64,000 nt of DNA from Halorubrum sp. GTDB taxonomy: Archaea; Halobacteriota; Halobacteria; Halobacteriales; Haloferacaceae. Below, piece by piece: positions 8,742 through 18,358 of this stretch. Every line of letters begins with the position of its first letter. Within the stretch, counting starts at the first letter, position 1. The position numbers and the translations under genes were made by a program. Location: NCBI GenBank assembly GCA_028275105.1, contig JAQCNI010000138.1, positions 1 to 64,000 of the forward strand, read 5' to 3'. The notes under the pieces are model-generated. The model did no database searches and was not told where the DNA came from. It saw only the letters and a program-made list of their open reading frames with translations.

Positions 8742-10289
8742 TTACACATACGTCACCACCGCCGTCTCGCGCCGGTCCGCCGCCGCGTCAAGCCGGTCAC
8801 GGCGGTCGGTTACCGCGTCAGTATCGGCGTCGATCCCGTCGTCGACCGCCGCGAGCGACGCGGCGACGGCCTCGGGCGCGGGGCCCCCGGCGGAGTCCCG
8901 GCTCGCGACGCTGTGGGTGGGGTCGAGCGCGGCCTCGACGTCCGTTCGGCGCACGTACGTTGAGAGGGGTTCGTCGGCAACGTGTCGTGTGGCCTCGTCA
9001 ACTTTTGCGGCCGCGGCCGACGCCGTGTCGTCGTCGACGATGGCCTCGGCCGCGTGCGCGACGACCTCGTGGGCGGTCCGGAACGGCATGCCGCCGGCCG
9101 CGAGGAGGTCGGCGACGCCCGTCGCCGTCGAGAACCCCTCGCCGGCGGCGGCCGCGAGGAGATCGGCGTCCCACGTCGCGGTGGCGACCGCGCCCGCCGC
9201 GATTTCCGTGGCCTCACGGACGTCGTCCGCCGTCCCGAACACGCTCGCGTGGGCGCGCTGGAGGTCGCGGTTGTACGCGCGGGGCAGCCCCTTCAACAGC
9301 GAGAGCGTGCCGGTGGCCTCGCCGATCGCGTCGCCGGCGACCCCGCGGGCCAGCTCCAGCGTGTCGGGATTCTTTTTCTGGGGCATGATCGAGGAAGTCG
9401 ACGCGTACACGTCCGAGAGCTCGAGGAATCCACGGTTCGCGAATAGGATCAGATCCTCGGCGAGCCCCGAGAGCGTCGTCGCGAGGGTGGCGAGCGCGGT
9501 CGAGACCTCCGCGAGGAAGTCCCGCGTCGAGACCGCGTCCATCGAGTTGTGGACGAGGCCGCCGAACCCGAGCAGGTCGGCGACCCGTTCGCGGTCGACG
9601 TCGAAGGGCGTGCCAGCGAACGCGGCCGCGCCGAGCGGCGAGCGGTTGACGCGGTCATACGCGTCGAGGAGCCGGTCGGTGTCGCGGGCGATCCCCGACT
9701 CGTACGACAGCAGGTAGTGGGCGGCCGTGGTCGGCTGGGCCGGCTGGAGGTGGGTGTAGCCCGGCATGACCGTCTCGACGTGCTTGCCCGCGACGTCGAC
9801 CAGCGCCGCCCGCAGCGTGAGCGTCGCCTCGGCGGCCGCGAGGACCTCCTCGCGGAGCCGATGCCGGATACACGTCGCCACCTCGTCGTTTCGCGACCGG
9901 GCCGTGTGCATCCGCCCGCCGTCCGGCCCGACGCGGTCGATGACGGCCGTCTCGATCGCCTCGTGGACGTCCTCGCCGTCGGGGAGCGCGCCGTGACCGG
10001 CGACCTCGACGTCGTTGAGCGCGGCAAGGATCTCGCCCGCGACGGCGTCGACGACGATCCCCTGCTCGGCGAGCATGACGACGTGCGCGCGGTCGACCGC
10101 GAGGTCGGCCGCGAAGATTGCCTCGTCGGCCGCGAGGCTCGACAGGAATCCACGAGCGGGGCCGCCACTAAAGCGATCGCGGCGGACCGCGGTGCCATCC
10201 TCGGTCGCGTTGCCGTCGGCGGTCTCACTGCCGGCCGTGTCGCTGCCGGCCGTCGTGGTCGCGTCGCCGGCGGGGGGATCCTCGGTCAT
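8742..10289 (-). CDS. argH: Argininosuccinate lyase
   Basis: TARSRNDEVATCIRHRLRE, YTHLQPAQPTTAAHYL, SSIMPQKKNPDTLELARG signature. Confidence 0.95.
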   Translation of the reverse strand: MTEDPPAGDATTTAGSDTAGSETADGNATEDGTAVRRDRFSGGPARGFLSSLAADEAIFAADLAVDRAHVVMLAEQGIVVDAVAGEILAALNDVEVAGHGALPDGEDVHEAIETAVIDRVGPDGGRMHTARSRNDEVATCIRHRLREEVLAAAEATLTLRAALVDVAGKHVETVMPGYTHLQPAQPTTAAHYLLSYESGIARDTDRLLDAYDRVNRSPLGAAAFAGTPFDVDRERVADLLGFGGLVHNSMDAVSTRDFLAEVSTALATLATTLSGLAEDLILFANRGFLELSDVYASTSSIMPQKKNPDTLELARGVAGDAIGEATGTLSLLKGLPRAYNRDLQRAHASVFGTADDVREATEIAAGAVATATWDADLLAAAAGEGFSTATGVADLLAAGGMPFRTAHEVVAHAAEAIVDDDTASAAAAKVDEATRHVADEPLSTYVRRTDVEAALDPTHSVASRDSAGGPAPEAVAASLAAVDDGIDADTDAVTDRRDRLDAAADRRETAVVTYV

Positions 10290-10293
10290 TCGG

Positions 10294-11517
10294 TTAGTCG
10301 TCGTCGGGTCCGCTTCCGTCGGTCACGAGTTCGGGCTTCTCGACGCCGGCCTTCACGTCGTTGGCGAGGCGCTCTTGAAGCCCGTGGTACTTCGCGACGC
10401 CCGTGGCGTCCGCCTGTGCGATGCCGGCGACGTCCTCGGTATTGAACGAGGCCATCTCCTCGGAGTAGACGGCGTACTTGGAGTCGCGGGCGACGACGCG
10501 GCAGTTGCCGCCGGAAACTTTGACCGTCGCCGTCCCCGTCACGACGTCCTGAGTCTCGTCGACGAACGCGTTCAGCGCGTCGACGACGGGCGCGAACACG
10601 AGCCCCTGGTACGCCTTCTCCGACCACTCCCGCTCGATCCCCTTCTTGAACGAGCGCTCGTTCTTGGTGAGGACGAGGTCTTCGAGCGCCTGATGGGCCG
10701 TCAGCAGAACGGTCGCGGCCGGGTGCTCGTAGTTCTCGCGCACCTTTAACCCGAGCATGCGGTCCTCCATCACGTCGGTGCGGCCGATCCCGTAGCTCCC
10801 GGCGTACTCGTTGAGGTGCTGGATGAGCACAACCGGGTCCATCGCCTCGCCGTCGACGGCGACCGGGATGCCCTCCTCGAACGTCACCTCGATCGTCGTC
10901 TCCCCCTCGGGTTCGGCGGTCCACTCGTAGATGTCCGCCGGCGGCTCGTAGTTCGGGTCCTCCAGCTTGCCGCCCTCGACCGCGCGCGACCAGATGTTCT
11001 CGTCGATGGACCAGACGCCGCCGTCGCCGGCCTCGACGGGCAGATCCTTCTCGGCCGCGTAATCGATCTCCCACTCCCGGGTGAGCCCGAGTTCGCGGAC
11101 GGGCGCGATGACCTCGAGGTCGGAGCCGCGCCAGACGGCCTCGAACCGAAGCTGGTCGTTCCCCTTCCCCGTACAGCCGTGTGCGACCGCGTCACAGCCT
11201 TGCTCCTCGGCGACGGCCAGAATGGCCTCGGCGATGACGGGGCGCGCGAGCGCGGTCCCGAGCGGGTAGCCCTGATACGTCGCGTTCGTCTTCACCGCGT
11301 CGAAACACAGCGATGCGAACTCGGCTTTCGCGTCGACGACGTGGAGGTCGAGCCCGAGCGCCTCGGCGGTCTCCTCCGCCTCGTCGAACTCCTCGGTCGG
11401 CTGTCCGACGTCGACGTTGACGCCGATGACCTCATCGTAGCCGTACTCCTCCTTCAGCAGCGGGACGCAAACGGTGGTGTCGAGTCCCCCACTGAACGCG
11501 AGTGCAACGGTTGCCAT
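10294..11517 (-). CDS. argG: Argininosuccinate synthase
   Basis: ALAFSGGLDTTVCVPLL PP-loop, AHGCTGKGNDQLRFE. Confidence 0.96.
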   Translation of the reverse strand: MATVALAFSGGLDTTVCVPLLKEEYGYDEVIGVNVDVGQPTEEFDEAEETAEALGLDLHVVDAKAEFASLCFDAVKTNATYQGYPLGTALARPVIAEAILAVAEEQGCDAVAHGCTGKGNDQLRFEAVWRGSDLEVIAPVRELGLTREWEIDYAAEKDLPVEAGDGGVWSIDENIWSRAVEGGKLEDPNYEPPADIYEWTAEPEGETTIEVTFEEGIPVAVDGEAMDPVVLIQHLNEYAGSYGIGRTDVMEDRMLGLKVRENYEHPAATVLLTAHQALEDLVLTKNERSFKKGIEREWSEKAYQGLVFAPVVDALNAFVDETQDVVTGTATVKVSGGNCRVVARDSKYAVYSEEMASFNTEDVAGIAQADATGVAKYHGLQERLANDVKAGVEKPELVTDGSGPDDD

Positions 11518-11923
11518 TACCGGAGTAAACCCGACTCAGGCCCTTAAATTCAACGGTTTTGTTTTTGTAAAATAATCGCAGGGCCGGGGCTCGCGAGGGG
11601 TGGAGTGGCGACTCTATCGAACGAAACGGCGCGAACGCGACGAGGGTGAGGAGTTATCGGCCACGGGGGGCCGGTCGTCGCGCCGCGCCGGAAGCCGGTC
11701 GCGGCGGTCGGACGCCTCGTCGCGGTCGCGGGGCTCGTCGCTCTCGGGAAAGGGCGGGGTCGCGACGAGCCTCCGCGATCATTACTATTGAGTAGCGACG
11801 GTTCGATATAAAACTCTTCCGCACTCCCGACGACGCGTATATTCCAGGGTGGGACGATACGGAGAGTGATGCGACCCGACGAACCCCGCCGCCATTCCGA
11901 CCGATGTATTCGTTACTGACACA

Positions 11924-12232
11924 GTGACCACGGTCAAAGCCCCAGCCACTCGACACGACGCAGTTGCTCGTGTGCAGAACACCGCCAAAGCCCCAGCCGC
12001 GACGACTCGGGGGCCTTGCTGCGCGCTTCAGTCGCTCACTTCGTTCGCTCCCTCCAGTGCTTGCGGCGGCCACCATCGTCCTCGCGGCTGCCCCTTTGAG
12101 TCCCGCCCGTACAGCACCGCACCTCACGCCTCCCCAGCCTCGTCGGTCGCCGAGGGCGACCGACTTCCCTCGCGCACCGCTCGCGCCCTTTCGGGCGCTC
12201 CCGGGCGCGCCACCGCGTGTCGAAGAGTACGT
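11924..12232. repeat. Structured intergenic element (haloarchaeal dispersed-repeat-like) with several perfect hairpins
   Basis: caaagccccagcc occurs twice (about 11935 and 11990); ttgcgcgcttcagtcgctcacttcgttcgctccctccagtgcttgcggcggcc; hairpins gtcggtcgcc-gag-ggcgaccgac (12142-12164) and gcgccc-tttc-gggcgc (12183-12198). Confidence 0.5.
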
Positions 12233-12233
12233 C

Positions 12234-13571
12234 TCACAGTACCTCGCGGTACGCCTCCAAGGTTCGCTCGACGTCCTCGTCGGTGTGGGCGTACGAGACG
12301 AACTGGGACTCGAACTGGTTGGCGGTCAGGAATATGCCACGGTCCGTCATTCCCTGCCAGAACACGCGTTCCCAGCGATCGGTCGCGGCATCCGCGACAT
12401 CCGCGCCGGTCTTCGGGCAGGCGTCGTACCGCCCGCAGGACGAGTCCTGTCGGCAACCGCCCGCACAACAGTCGTCGGGATCGGTCGGAGCGTCGCGGGT
12501 GAACACGGTCTTGAACAGCGAGTCGGTCCCGACGACCGTGTACTCCGGGGCGCGCTCCGCACAGATCTCCGCGATCCCCTCGCGAAGCTTCCGTCCGAGA
12601 CGGTTAACGTGGTCGTACACGTCGTTGGCCGCGGCGTACTCCAGATACGCCTTCCCGGCGGCCATCGTGACCGGGTGACCCGAGAACGTGCCGGACTGGA
12701 ACACCTCGCCCGCGGGAGTGAACCCCTCGATCACCGCCGCGCGCCCGCCGATCGCGCCGACCGGGAACCCGCCGCCGATGATCTTCCCGAACGTCGTGAT
12801 GTCGGGCGTGACGCCGAACTTCGACTGGGCACACCCGAGGCCGCCGACGCGGAATCCAGTGATCACCTCGTCGAAGGTGAGGAGGGAGCCGTGGTCGTCA
12901 CACAGGTCGCGAAGGGTCTCGTGGTAGCCGTCGACCGGGGCGACGATCCCCGTATTGGCGAGGATCGGCTCGACCAGCACCGTGGCGATCTCGTCGCCGT
13001 GCTCCTCGAACACCGCCTTCGCGGCCGCCGGGTCGTTAAACGGGATCGGCAGGGTGTGTTGCGCGAACGCGTCGGGGATCCCCGCGGTCGACGGCCGGGG
13101 ATCCTCCGGGGACCCCTCGACGAGCGTCGACTCCTGTGCGCCGTGGTAACCGCCCCGCATCACCACGACCTTGTCGCGCCCGGTGTGGCCACGGGCAAGC
13201 CGGACGGCCGACACCGTCGCCTCCGTCCCGGAGTTGACGAACCGGATCGACTCGACGCTCGGCACGTGGCGAGCGACGAACTCCGCGTGTTCGACCTCGA
13301 CCGACGTCGGCGCGCCGTACATCGGTCCCGCCGCCACGTGCGACTGGATCGCCGCCTCGACGGGATCGGGGGTGTCGTGGCCGTACAACAGCGGGCCGTA
13401 CCCCATGACCCAGTCGACGTATCGGTTGCCGTCGGCGTCGATCACGTGGCCGCCGTCGCCGCGCTCGATGAAGAACGGGTGCGGCATCGTCGCCCGGACC
13501 GAGGAGTTGACCCCGCCCGGCATGACCGACAGCGCCCGATCGTACAGCCCACGGGAGCGTTCGTGGTCCAT
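12234..13571 (-). CDS. hemL: Glutamate-1-semialdehyde 2,1-aminomutase
   Basis: [56 protein letters not shown]. Confidence 0.95.
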   Translation of the reverse strand: MDHERSRGLYDRALSVMPGGVNSSVRATMPHPFFIERGDGGHVIDADGNRYVDWVMGYGPLLYGHDTPDPVEAAIQSHVAAGPMYGAPTSVEVEHAEFVARHVPSVESIRFVNSGTEATVSAVRLARGHTGRDKVVVMRGGYHGAQESTLVEGSPEDPRPSTAGIPDAFAQHTLPIPFNDPAAAKAVFEEHGDEIATVLVEPILANTGIVAPVDGYHETLRDLCDDHGSLLTFDEVITGFRVGGLGCAQSKFGVTPDITTFGKIIGGGFPVGAIGGRAAVIEGFTPAGEVFQSGTFSGHPVTMAAGKAYLEYAAANDVYDHVNRLGRKLREGIAEICAERAPEYTVVGTDSLFKTVFTRDAPTDPDDCCAGGCRQDSSCGRYDACPKTGADVADAATDRWERVFWQGMTDRGIFLTANQFESQFVSYAHTDEDVERTLEAYREVL

Positions 13572-13698
13572 ATCGCTTCGGTAGGATCGCCGGGATGAAA
13601 GTAGTTGCTGACGTCGGTCCAGCCGGTCCGATCGGCCGGCGTTGCGTCCCACGAGCGTCGGTGGAAAAAAGCCGCGTTCGTTCGCGTCGAGGCGCGCG

Positions 13699-15375
13699 TC
13701 AGACCGCTTCCTGGCCGGTCGCGCCGGTCCGCACCTGAAGCGCGTCCTCGACGGGCAGGATGAACACCTTTCCGTCGCCCGGTTCGCCCGTCGCCGCAGC
13801 GTCGCTTATCGCCTCCGCGACCTCATCGGCCGGGATGTCGGCGACGACGACGTCGACTTTGACCTTCTGGTGGAGGTCGACGGTGAACTCCTCGCCGCGC
13901 CACTGGCCGGTCTTGGCCGGCTGGCTGCCGCGGCCGGAGACGTTCGTCACGGTGAGCGACGGCGCTTTGATCTCCGCGAGCGCCTGCTTGATGTCCGCGA
14001 GCTTGTCGGGGCGGACGACCGCGGTGACCATCTTGATCTCCGAGCCCGCTTCCTCGCCGCCGTCGGCGCGTGGGGACCCGTCGGTGGTGTCGACGACCGA
14101 GGGACCGCCGTCGGTCGCGATGTTCGCACCGCCGAACTCGGGGTACGTTTCGACGCCGTGTTCGCTGACGTCGAGCCCGTCACGCTCGTGGTCGGGGTCG
14201 ACGCGGGCCTGACCGGCGAGCTTGAACACGCCGAAGATACCGCCGGTCGCGACGACCGTCCAGACGGTGATGACGGCGACGCCGGTCACCTGTGAGACGA
14301 GCAGATCGACCGAGAACCCGTTCACGCTGACGAACGGGAGCGCGAGGACGCCGATCACGCCCGCGGAGCCGTGAACGGGGAACACCGCACAGACGTCGTC
14401 GATCTTCAGCCGGTCGGTGACGAACTCGAACACCAGCGGCAACTGGAGGCCACAGACGAGCGCGACGAGGATGGCGCCCCACCACGTGACCAGGTTGGCG
14501 ATGCCGGTGACGGCGACGAGACCGGCGAGCACGCCGTTCGCAACGTACAGCGTGTCGACCTTCTTGCTGAGGAACATCGAGCCGATCGTGGCACCGACGG
14601 CACCGGCGCCCATCCCGAGCGTCGTCGCCAGCGCGATGCGTCCGACGTCCGCGAAGCCGCCGAGCACGAGCGAACCGTCTTCCATCGCGAACACGGTCGC
14701 GGTCGTGCCGACGTTGAAGCCGTACCAGCCGAACGCCAGGATCAGCGTCCCGAGGACCGCGAACGTCATCGAGTGTCCGGGAATGACTTTCGTCGAGCCG
14801 TCCTCCGCGTACCGGTCCATGCGCGGACCGAGCACGTACGCCGCGGTGAGGCCGGCGATGCCGCCGACGCCGTGGACGATCATCCCGCCCGCGAAGTCGG
14901 TGAAGCCCAGCCCGGCGCCACCGAGGAACCCGCCGCCCCAGGTGACCCCCGCAACTACGGGGTAGATGACCGCGGAGATAGCGATCGTGTACGTCACGTA
15001 CGCGCGGAGCTTCGCGCGGCCGGCGACCGCACCGGAGACGATGGTCGCCGCCGTCATCGCGAAGACGGCGCCGAACAGCCAACTGTCGACCCAACCGGCG
15101 TCACTAAGCGCCGACGCCGGGGAGAACCCGCCGCCGGCCGCGAGGCTTTCGAACCCGAAGCCGACCAGGAAGTAGGCGAGAAGGCCGACCCCCCACGTGA
15201 GTAGGTTCTTTGTGAGCTGGTTCGCGACGTTCTTCGCGCGGACCTGTCCGGCCTCCAGCATGGCGAACCCGGCGTGCATGAAGAAGATCAGGAAGCAAAC
15301 CATCGCGACCCACACCAGGTTCACTCCCTCCATGATGACGGACGGGTCCACGCTCGCGAGGACGCCGGCCATCAT
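13699..15375 (-). CDS. amt: Ammonium transporter (Amt/Mep) with C-terminal fused P-II (GlnB/GlnK) domain
   Basis: Amt core ([62 protein letters not shown]) followed in the same frame by [80 protein letters not shown]. Confidence 0.93.
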   Translation of the reverse strand: MMAGVLASVDPSVIMEGVNLVWVAMVCFLIFFMHAGFAMLEAGQVRAKNVANQLTKNLLTWGVGLLAYFLVGFGFESLAAGGGFSPASALSDAGWVDSWLFGAVFAMTAATIVSGAVAGRAKLRAYVTYTIAISAVIYPVVAGVTWGGGFLGGAGLGFTDFAGGMIVHGVGGIAGLTAAYVLGPRMDRYAEDGSTKVIPGHSMTFAVLGTLILAFGWYGFNVGTTATVFAMEDGSLVLGGFADVGRIALATTLGMGAGAVGATIGSMFLSKKVDTLYVANGVLAGLVAVTGIANLVTWWGAILVALVCGLQLPLVFEFVTDRLKIDDVCAVFPVHGSAGVIGVLALPFVSVNGFSVDLLVSQVTGVAVITVWTVVATGGIFGVFKLAGQARVDPDHERDGLDVSEHGVETYPEFGGANIATDGGPSVVDTTDGSPRADGGEEAGSEIKMVTAVVRPDKLADIKQALAEIKAPSLTVTNVSGRGSQPAKTGQWRGEEFTVDLHQKVKVDVVVADIPADEVAEAISDAAATGEPGDGKVFILPVEDALQVRTGATGQEAV

Positions 15376-15392
15376 GCGTCGGTCACCCCATC

Positions 15393-15402
15393 CAAACGTT
15401 TG
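15393..15402. promoter_or_regulatory. Palindrome CAAACGTTTG just upstream of amt; half-matching copy TAAACGTTTG at 15474-15483
   Basis: Perfect 10-bp palindrome between the amt ATG (15375) and a TATA-like tatac (about 15408-15413 on the + strand). Confidence 0.4.
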
Positions 15403-15900
15403 TCTAGTATACGGCGCGTTTCGGTTGTGTTCATGCGTTGAATCACGTTTACGCGTCGAGGAATAGAGATATATAAACGTTTGAGTTGAGTTTCACAAGA
15501 AACGTGTTCGATAATATCCGCTCCGTCAAATATAAGGACGTATCAATGGTGTATAAGGGCGTTTACCCGCCGATTCTTCGGCAATCGTTGCGAGGTAACT
15601 GGACGTTCTTTTAGTGAGTAATGTGATAGTATCGCCCGGAGGCCGGCGGATCGGGGGAGATATCGCCGGGCGCATGGGGGGGCAGCAAATGTTGCCGGCC
15701 GGCGTCAACCCGTGTTCACCGGAGATCGTCCAGAACGGGTCATATCGGCCGCTTCAGCCGGATCGACGAGGATTGGACGTTCGTCCACCGAGATCGGTGA
15801 TTCGGTGTGGTCCCGCGAGAAACTCCGCGGATCGGCTCACGGATCGGCGAACGGCGGCGAAACCGGTGGGGAGTGAGGAGAGTGGCGGAGAACCGCGACG

Positions 15901-16938
15901 CTACTCCGGTTTCAGGCCGGCGCCTTGGACGCGCATCACCGCCTCGCCGTCGGCGAGGTTCGGCGCGTCGACGAGACGGACGATCCGCTTGTCGTTTTTC
16001 GACTTGCGGAGGTACATCCGGAAGGTCGAGGCGTGCCCGAGGATGTTGCCGCCGATCGCCTGCGTCGGGTCGCCGAAGTAGGAGTCGGGGTTCGAGGCGA
16101 CTTGGTTGGTGACGAGGATCGCGGTGTTGTAAAGATCGCCGATCCGCATCAGGTCGTGGAGATGTTTGTTGAGTTTCTGTTGTCTGTCGGCGAGTTCGCC
16201 CCGCCCCACGTACTCGGCACGGAAGTGGGCGGTCAGCGAGTCGACACAGACGAGCCGGATGGGCCACTCGCTCTCCTCGTGTTCACCCGCGAGCTCCTTG
16301 GCCTTCTCGGCGAGGAGTATCTGGTGGTTGGAGTTGAACGCCTTCGCGACGTGGATCTGGTCGAGGAACAGCTCCACGAGCTCCGCCATCGCCTCCTCGT
16401 CGTCCGGCGTCCCCTCGACGCCGCGCCGTTCCATCTCGTCGGCGAGGATCGCGTCGTCGAGCCCCCGAAGCATGTCGTCGATCCGTTCGGGACGGAACGT
16501 GTCCTCGGAGTCGACGAAGATACAGCCGCCGTCGAGCCCGCCGTGCTCCTCGGAGAGCTGGACGTTGACGGCCATCTGGTGGGTCACCTGCGACTTCCCG
16601 GACCCGAACTCGCCGTACACCTCGGTGATCGACTGAGTCTCGATGCCGCCGCCCAGCAGGTCGTCGACCTCCTCGATCTGCCAGGAGAGCTTGCCGATCT
16701 CCTGGCGGCGTTCGAGGACGGCCACACCCGTCTCGAACCCGCCGACGTCGGCGGCGTCGCGGGCGGCGTTGATGATGTCCGACGCGGACGATTCGCCGAT
16801 GTCGGCCGTGTTCGACAGTTCGCCGGGGCTCGCGACGGCAATCGACTGATAACTCTCGAAGCCGGTGTCGGTGAGCTTGTCCGCCGTAGCCGGGCCGACT
16901 CCCGGAAGGTCCTCAAGTTCGTCTTCGGGCATGTACAC
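15901..16938 (-). CDS. radA: DNA repair and recombination protein RadA
   Basis: [15 protein letters not shown] Hh[17 protein letters not shown] Walker [45 protein letters not shown]; no intein. Confidence 0.97.
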   Translation of the reverse strand: MYMPEDELEDLPGVGPATADKLTDTGFESYQSIAVASPGELSNTADIGESSASDIINAARDAADVGGFETGVAVLERRQEIGKLSWQIEEVDDLLGGGIETQSITEVYGEFGSGKSQVTHQMAVNVQLSEEHGGLDGGCIFVDSEDTFRPERIDDMLRGLDDAILADEMERRGVEGTPDDEEAMAELVELFLDQIHVAKAFNSNHQILLAEKAKELAGEHEESEWPIRLVCVDSLTAHFRAEYVGRGELADRQQKLNKHLHDLMRIGDLYNTAILVTNQVASNPDSYFGDPTQAIGGNILGHASTFRMYLRKSKNDKRIVRLVDAPNLADGEAVMRVQGAGLKPE

Positions 16939-17097
16939 TCGAGTTGTGCGGCTTCCGATATAAAGCCTTGTTTACAGCTAGGTGAAAGTAAAACGGCGCG
17001 GTCCCCGGTGGTCCGTCGCTCGTCTTCGTCCGTATACTTGGGGGTGCCTCGGGACGGTCCGTCGGCGTCGAAGAAGAGGGAACGAATCCGCCGACTC

Positions 17098-17598
17098 TTA
17101 GAACCCGACGCGGCGGACGTACGCCAGTTCCCGAATCTCGACGAGGAGGTCGCCGGGGAGGTCGAGATCGGTGATCACGTACAGTTTGGGGTCATCCGTA
17201 AACTCCGGGTCCTCGCTTAGCACCTGCCGGATCGAGACCCCGTGGTCCGCGAGGATTCCGGTGACCTCGGCGACGATCCCGGCCTCGTCGGCCGCGACGA
17301 CCTCGATCGTGAGGACCGTCAGGTCGAGGACGGGAGCAAGGTCCATCAGACTCGGCACCGACGAGATGTTGGTGAAGATGCGCTTCAGTTCGGGGTCCGC
17401 CAGTATCGCGTCGGTCGTCGAGTCGACGACGCGCCGGTCGACGTCGAGTTCGCGCGCGATCCCCGTGTACGGGATCTCGATCCCGCCGGAGACGACCCGC
17501 CCCTCCTCGTTGACCGAGAAGCCGCGCTCCAAGAACAGCCGAATGACGGCCTGTTGGCTTGGTGACCCCTCGAACTTCTCGAGGATCTCGTCGAACAT
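17098..17598 (-). CDS. ACT-domain amino-acid-responsive regulator
   Basis: MFDEILEKFEGSPSQQAVIRLFLERGFSVNEEGRVV HTH-like N-terminus and DLTVLTIEVVAADEAGIVAEVTGILADHGVSIRQVLSEDPEF ACT domain. Confidence 0.8.
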   Translation of the reverse strand: MFDEILEKFEGSPSQQAVIRLFLERGFSVNEEGRVVSGGIEIPYTGIARELDVDRRVVDSTTDAILADPELKRIFTNISSVPSLMDLAPVLDLTVLTIEVVAADEAGIVAEVTGILADHGVSIRQVLSEDPEFTDDPKLYVITDLDLPGDLLVEIRELAYVRRVGF

Positions 17599-17692
17599 CG
17601 TTACTCTCGGTGGTCGCCGCGAGCGGTTAAAACACCGGGGGAGTCGGATCGGCGGCCACAGGCGCCGACCGGTCGGGTTCGATCGGCCGAGA

Positions 17693-18172
17693 TCAGTGCG
17701 ACAGGCCCGCGTACGCTCCACCGAGCGCGACCCCGTACGCGAGGTGGCCGACGGCGCTCAGCGCGCTGACGCTGGGCAGCGGCGGGTCCGCAGGCGAACC
17801 GACCGCCGAGAGCCAGATCGGCATCGCGATCACGGCGAGAGCGACCCAGACGGCGACGCCGTAGGCCGCGCCGACGGCGAGCGAGCTCCCGAGGCTCTCG
17901 TCGAACGAGGGAGTCAGCCCGACGAGCGCGGCGAACCCGACGCCGAGAACCGCGCCGTGGGACATGTGGATCACCCAGCCCAGGAACGGTGCCGCCGGCG
18001 GTGCGAGCCCGTACATCGACGGGATCACGACGGCCAACAACGGAGCGGGAATGACGTACGTCATCACGAGTCCGAAGACGACGCTCCCGGCGAGTCCGCC
18101 CGCCACACCCGCCTTCCAGTCACCGGTCGTTGTCGATACCTCGGTCGTCGCGGTTGCAGTTTCGGTTGCCAT
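17693..18172 (-). CDS. Predicted multi-pass membrane protein
   Basis: Several hydrophobic segments; start chosen at MATETATATTEVSTTTG. Confidence 0.7.
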   Translation of the reverse strand: MATETATATTEVSTTTGDWKAGVAGGLAGSVVFGLVMTYVIPAPLLAVVIPSMYGLAPPAAPFLGWVIHMSHGAVLGVGFAALVGLTPSFDESLGSSLAVGAAYGVAVWVALAVIAMPIWLSAVGSPADPPLPSVSALSAVGHLAYGVALGGAYAGLSH

Positions 18173-18358
18173 CTCGATTCGTCGGTCGCGAGAAAGCTGG
18201 TAATATATGCCGGATGAACGCGCCAGTATCGCACAGGGCCCAAACGTATAGGTATATTGAAACCACGTGCGCCGGAACACGCACGCGACGGTACCAGACG
18301 AGACCACTTCCGCCGCGCCACCCCGTTCCTTTTGTTCGATGCCGCCGAACAGTGGGGC

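Noticed and set aside
11600-11988. Short ORFs (11600..11791 +, 11785..11988 -) upstream of argG
   Set aside because: Basic, low-complexity translations with no known motifs, in a promoter/repeat region.
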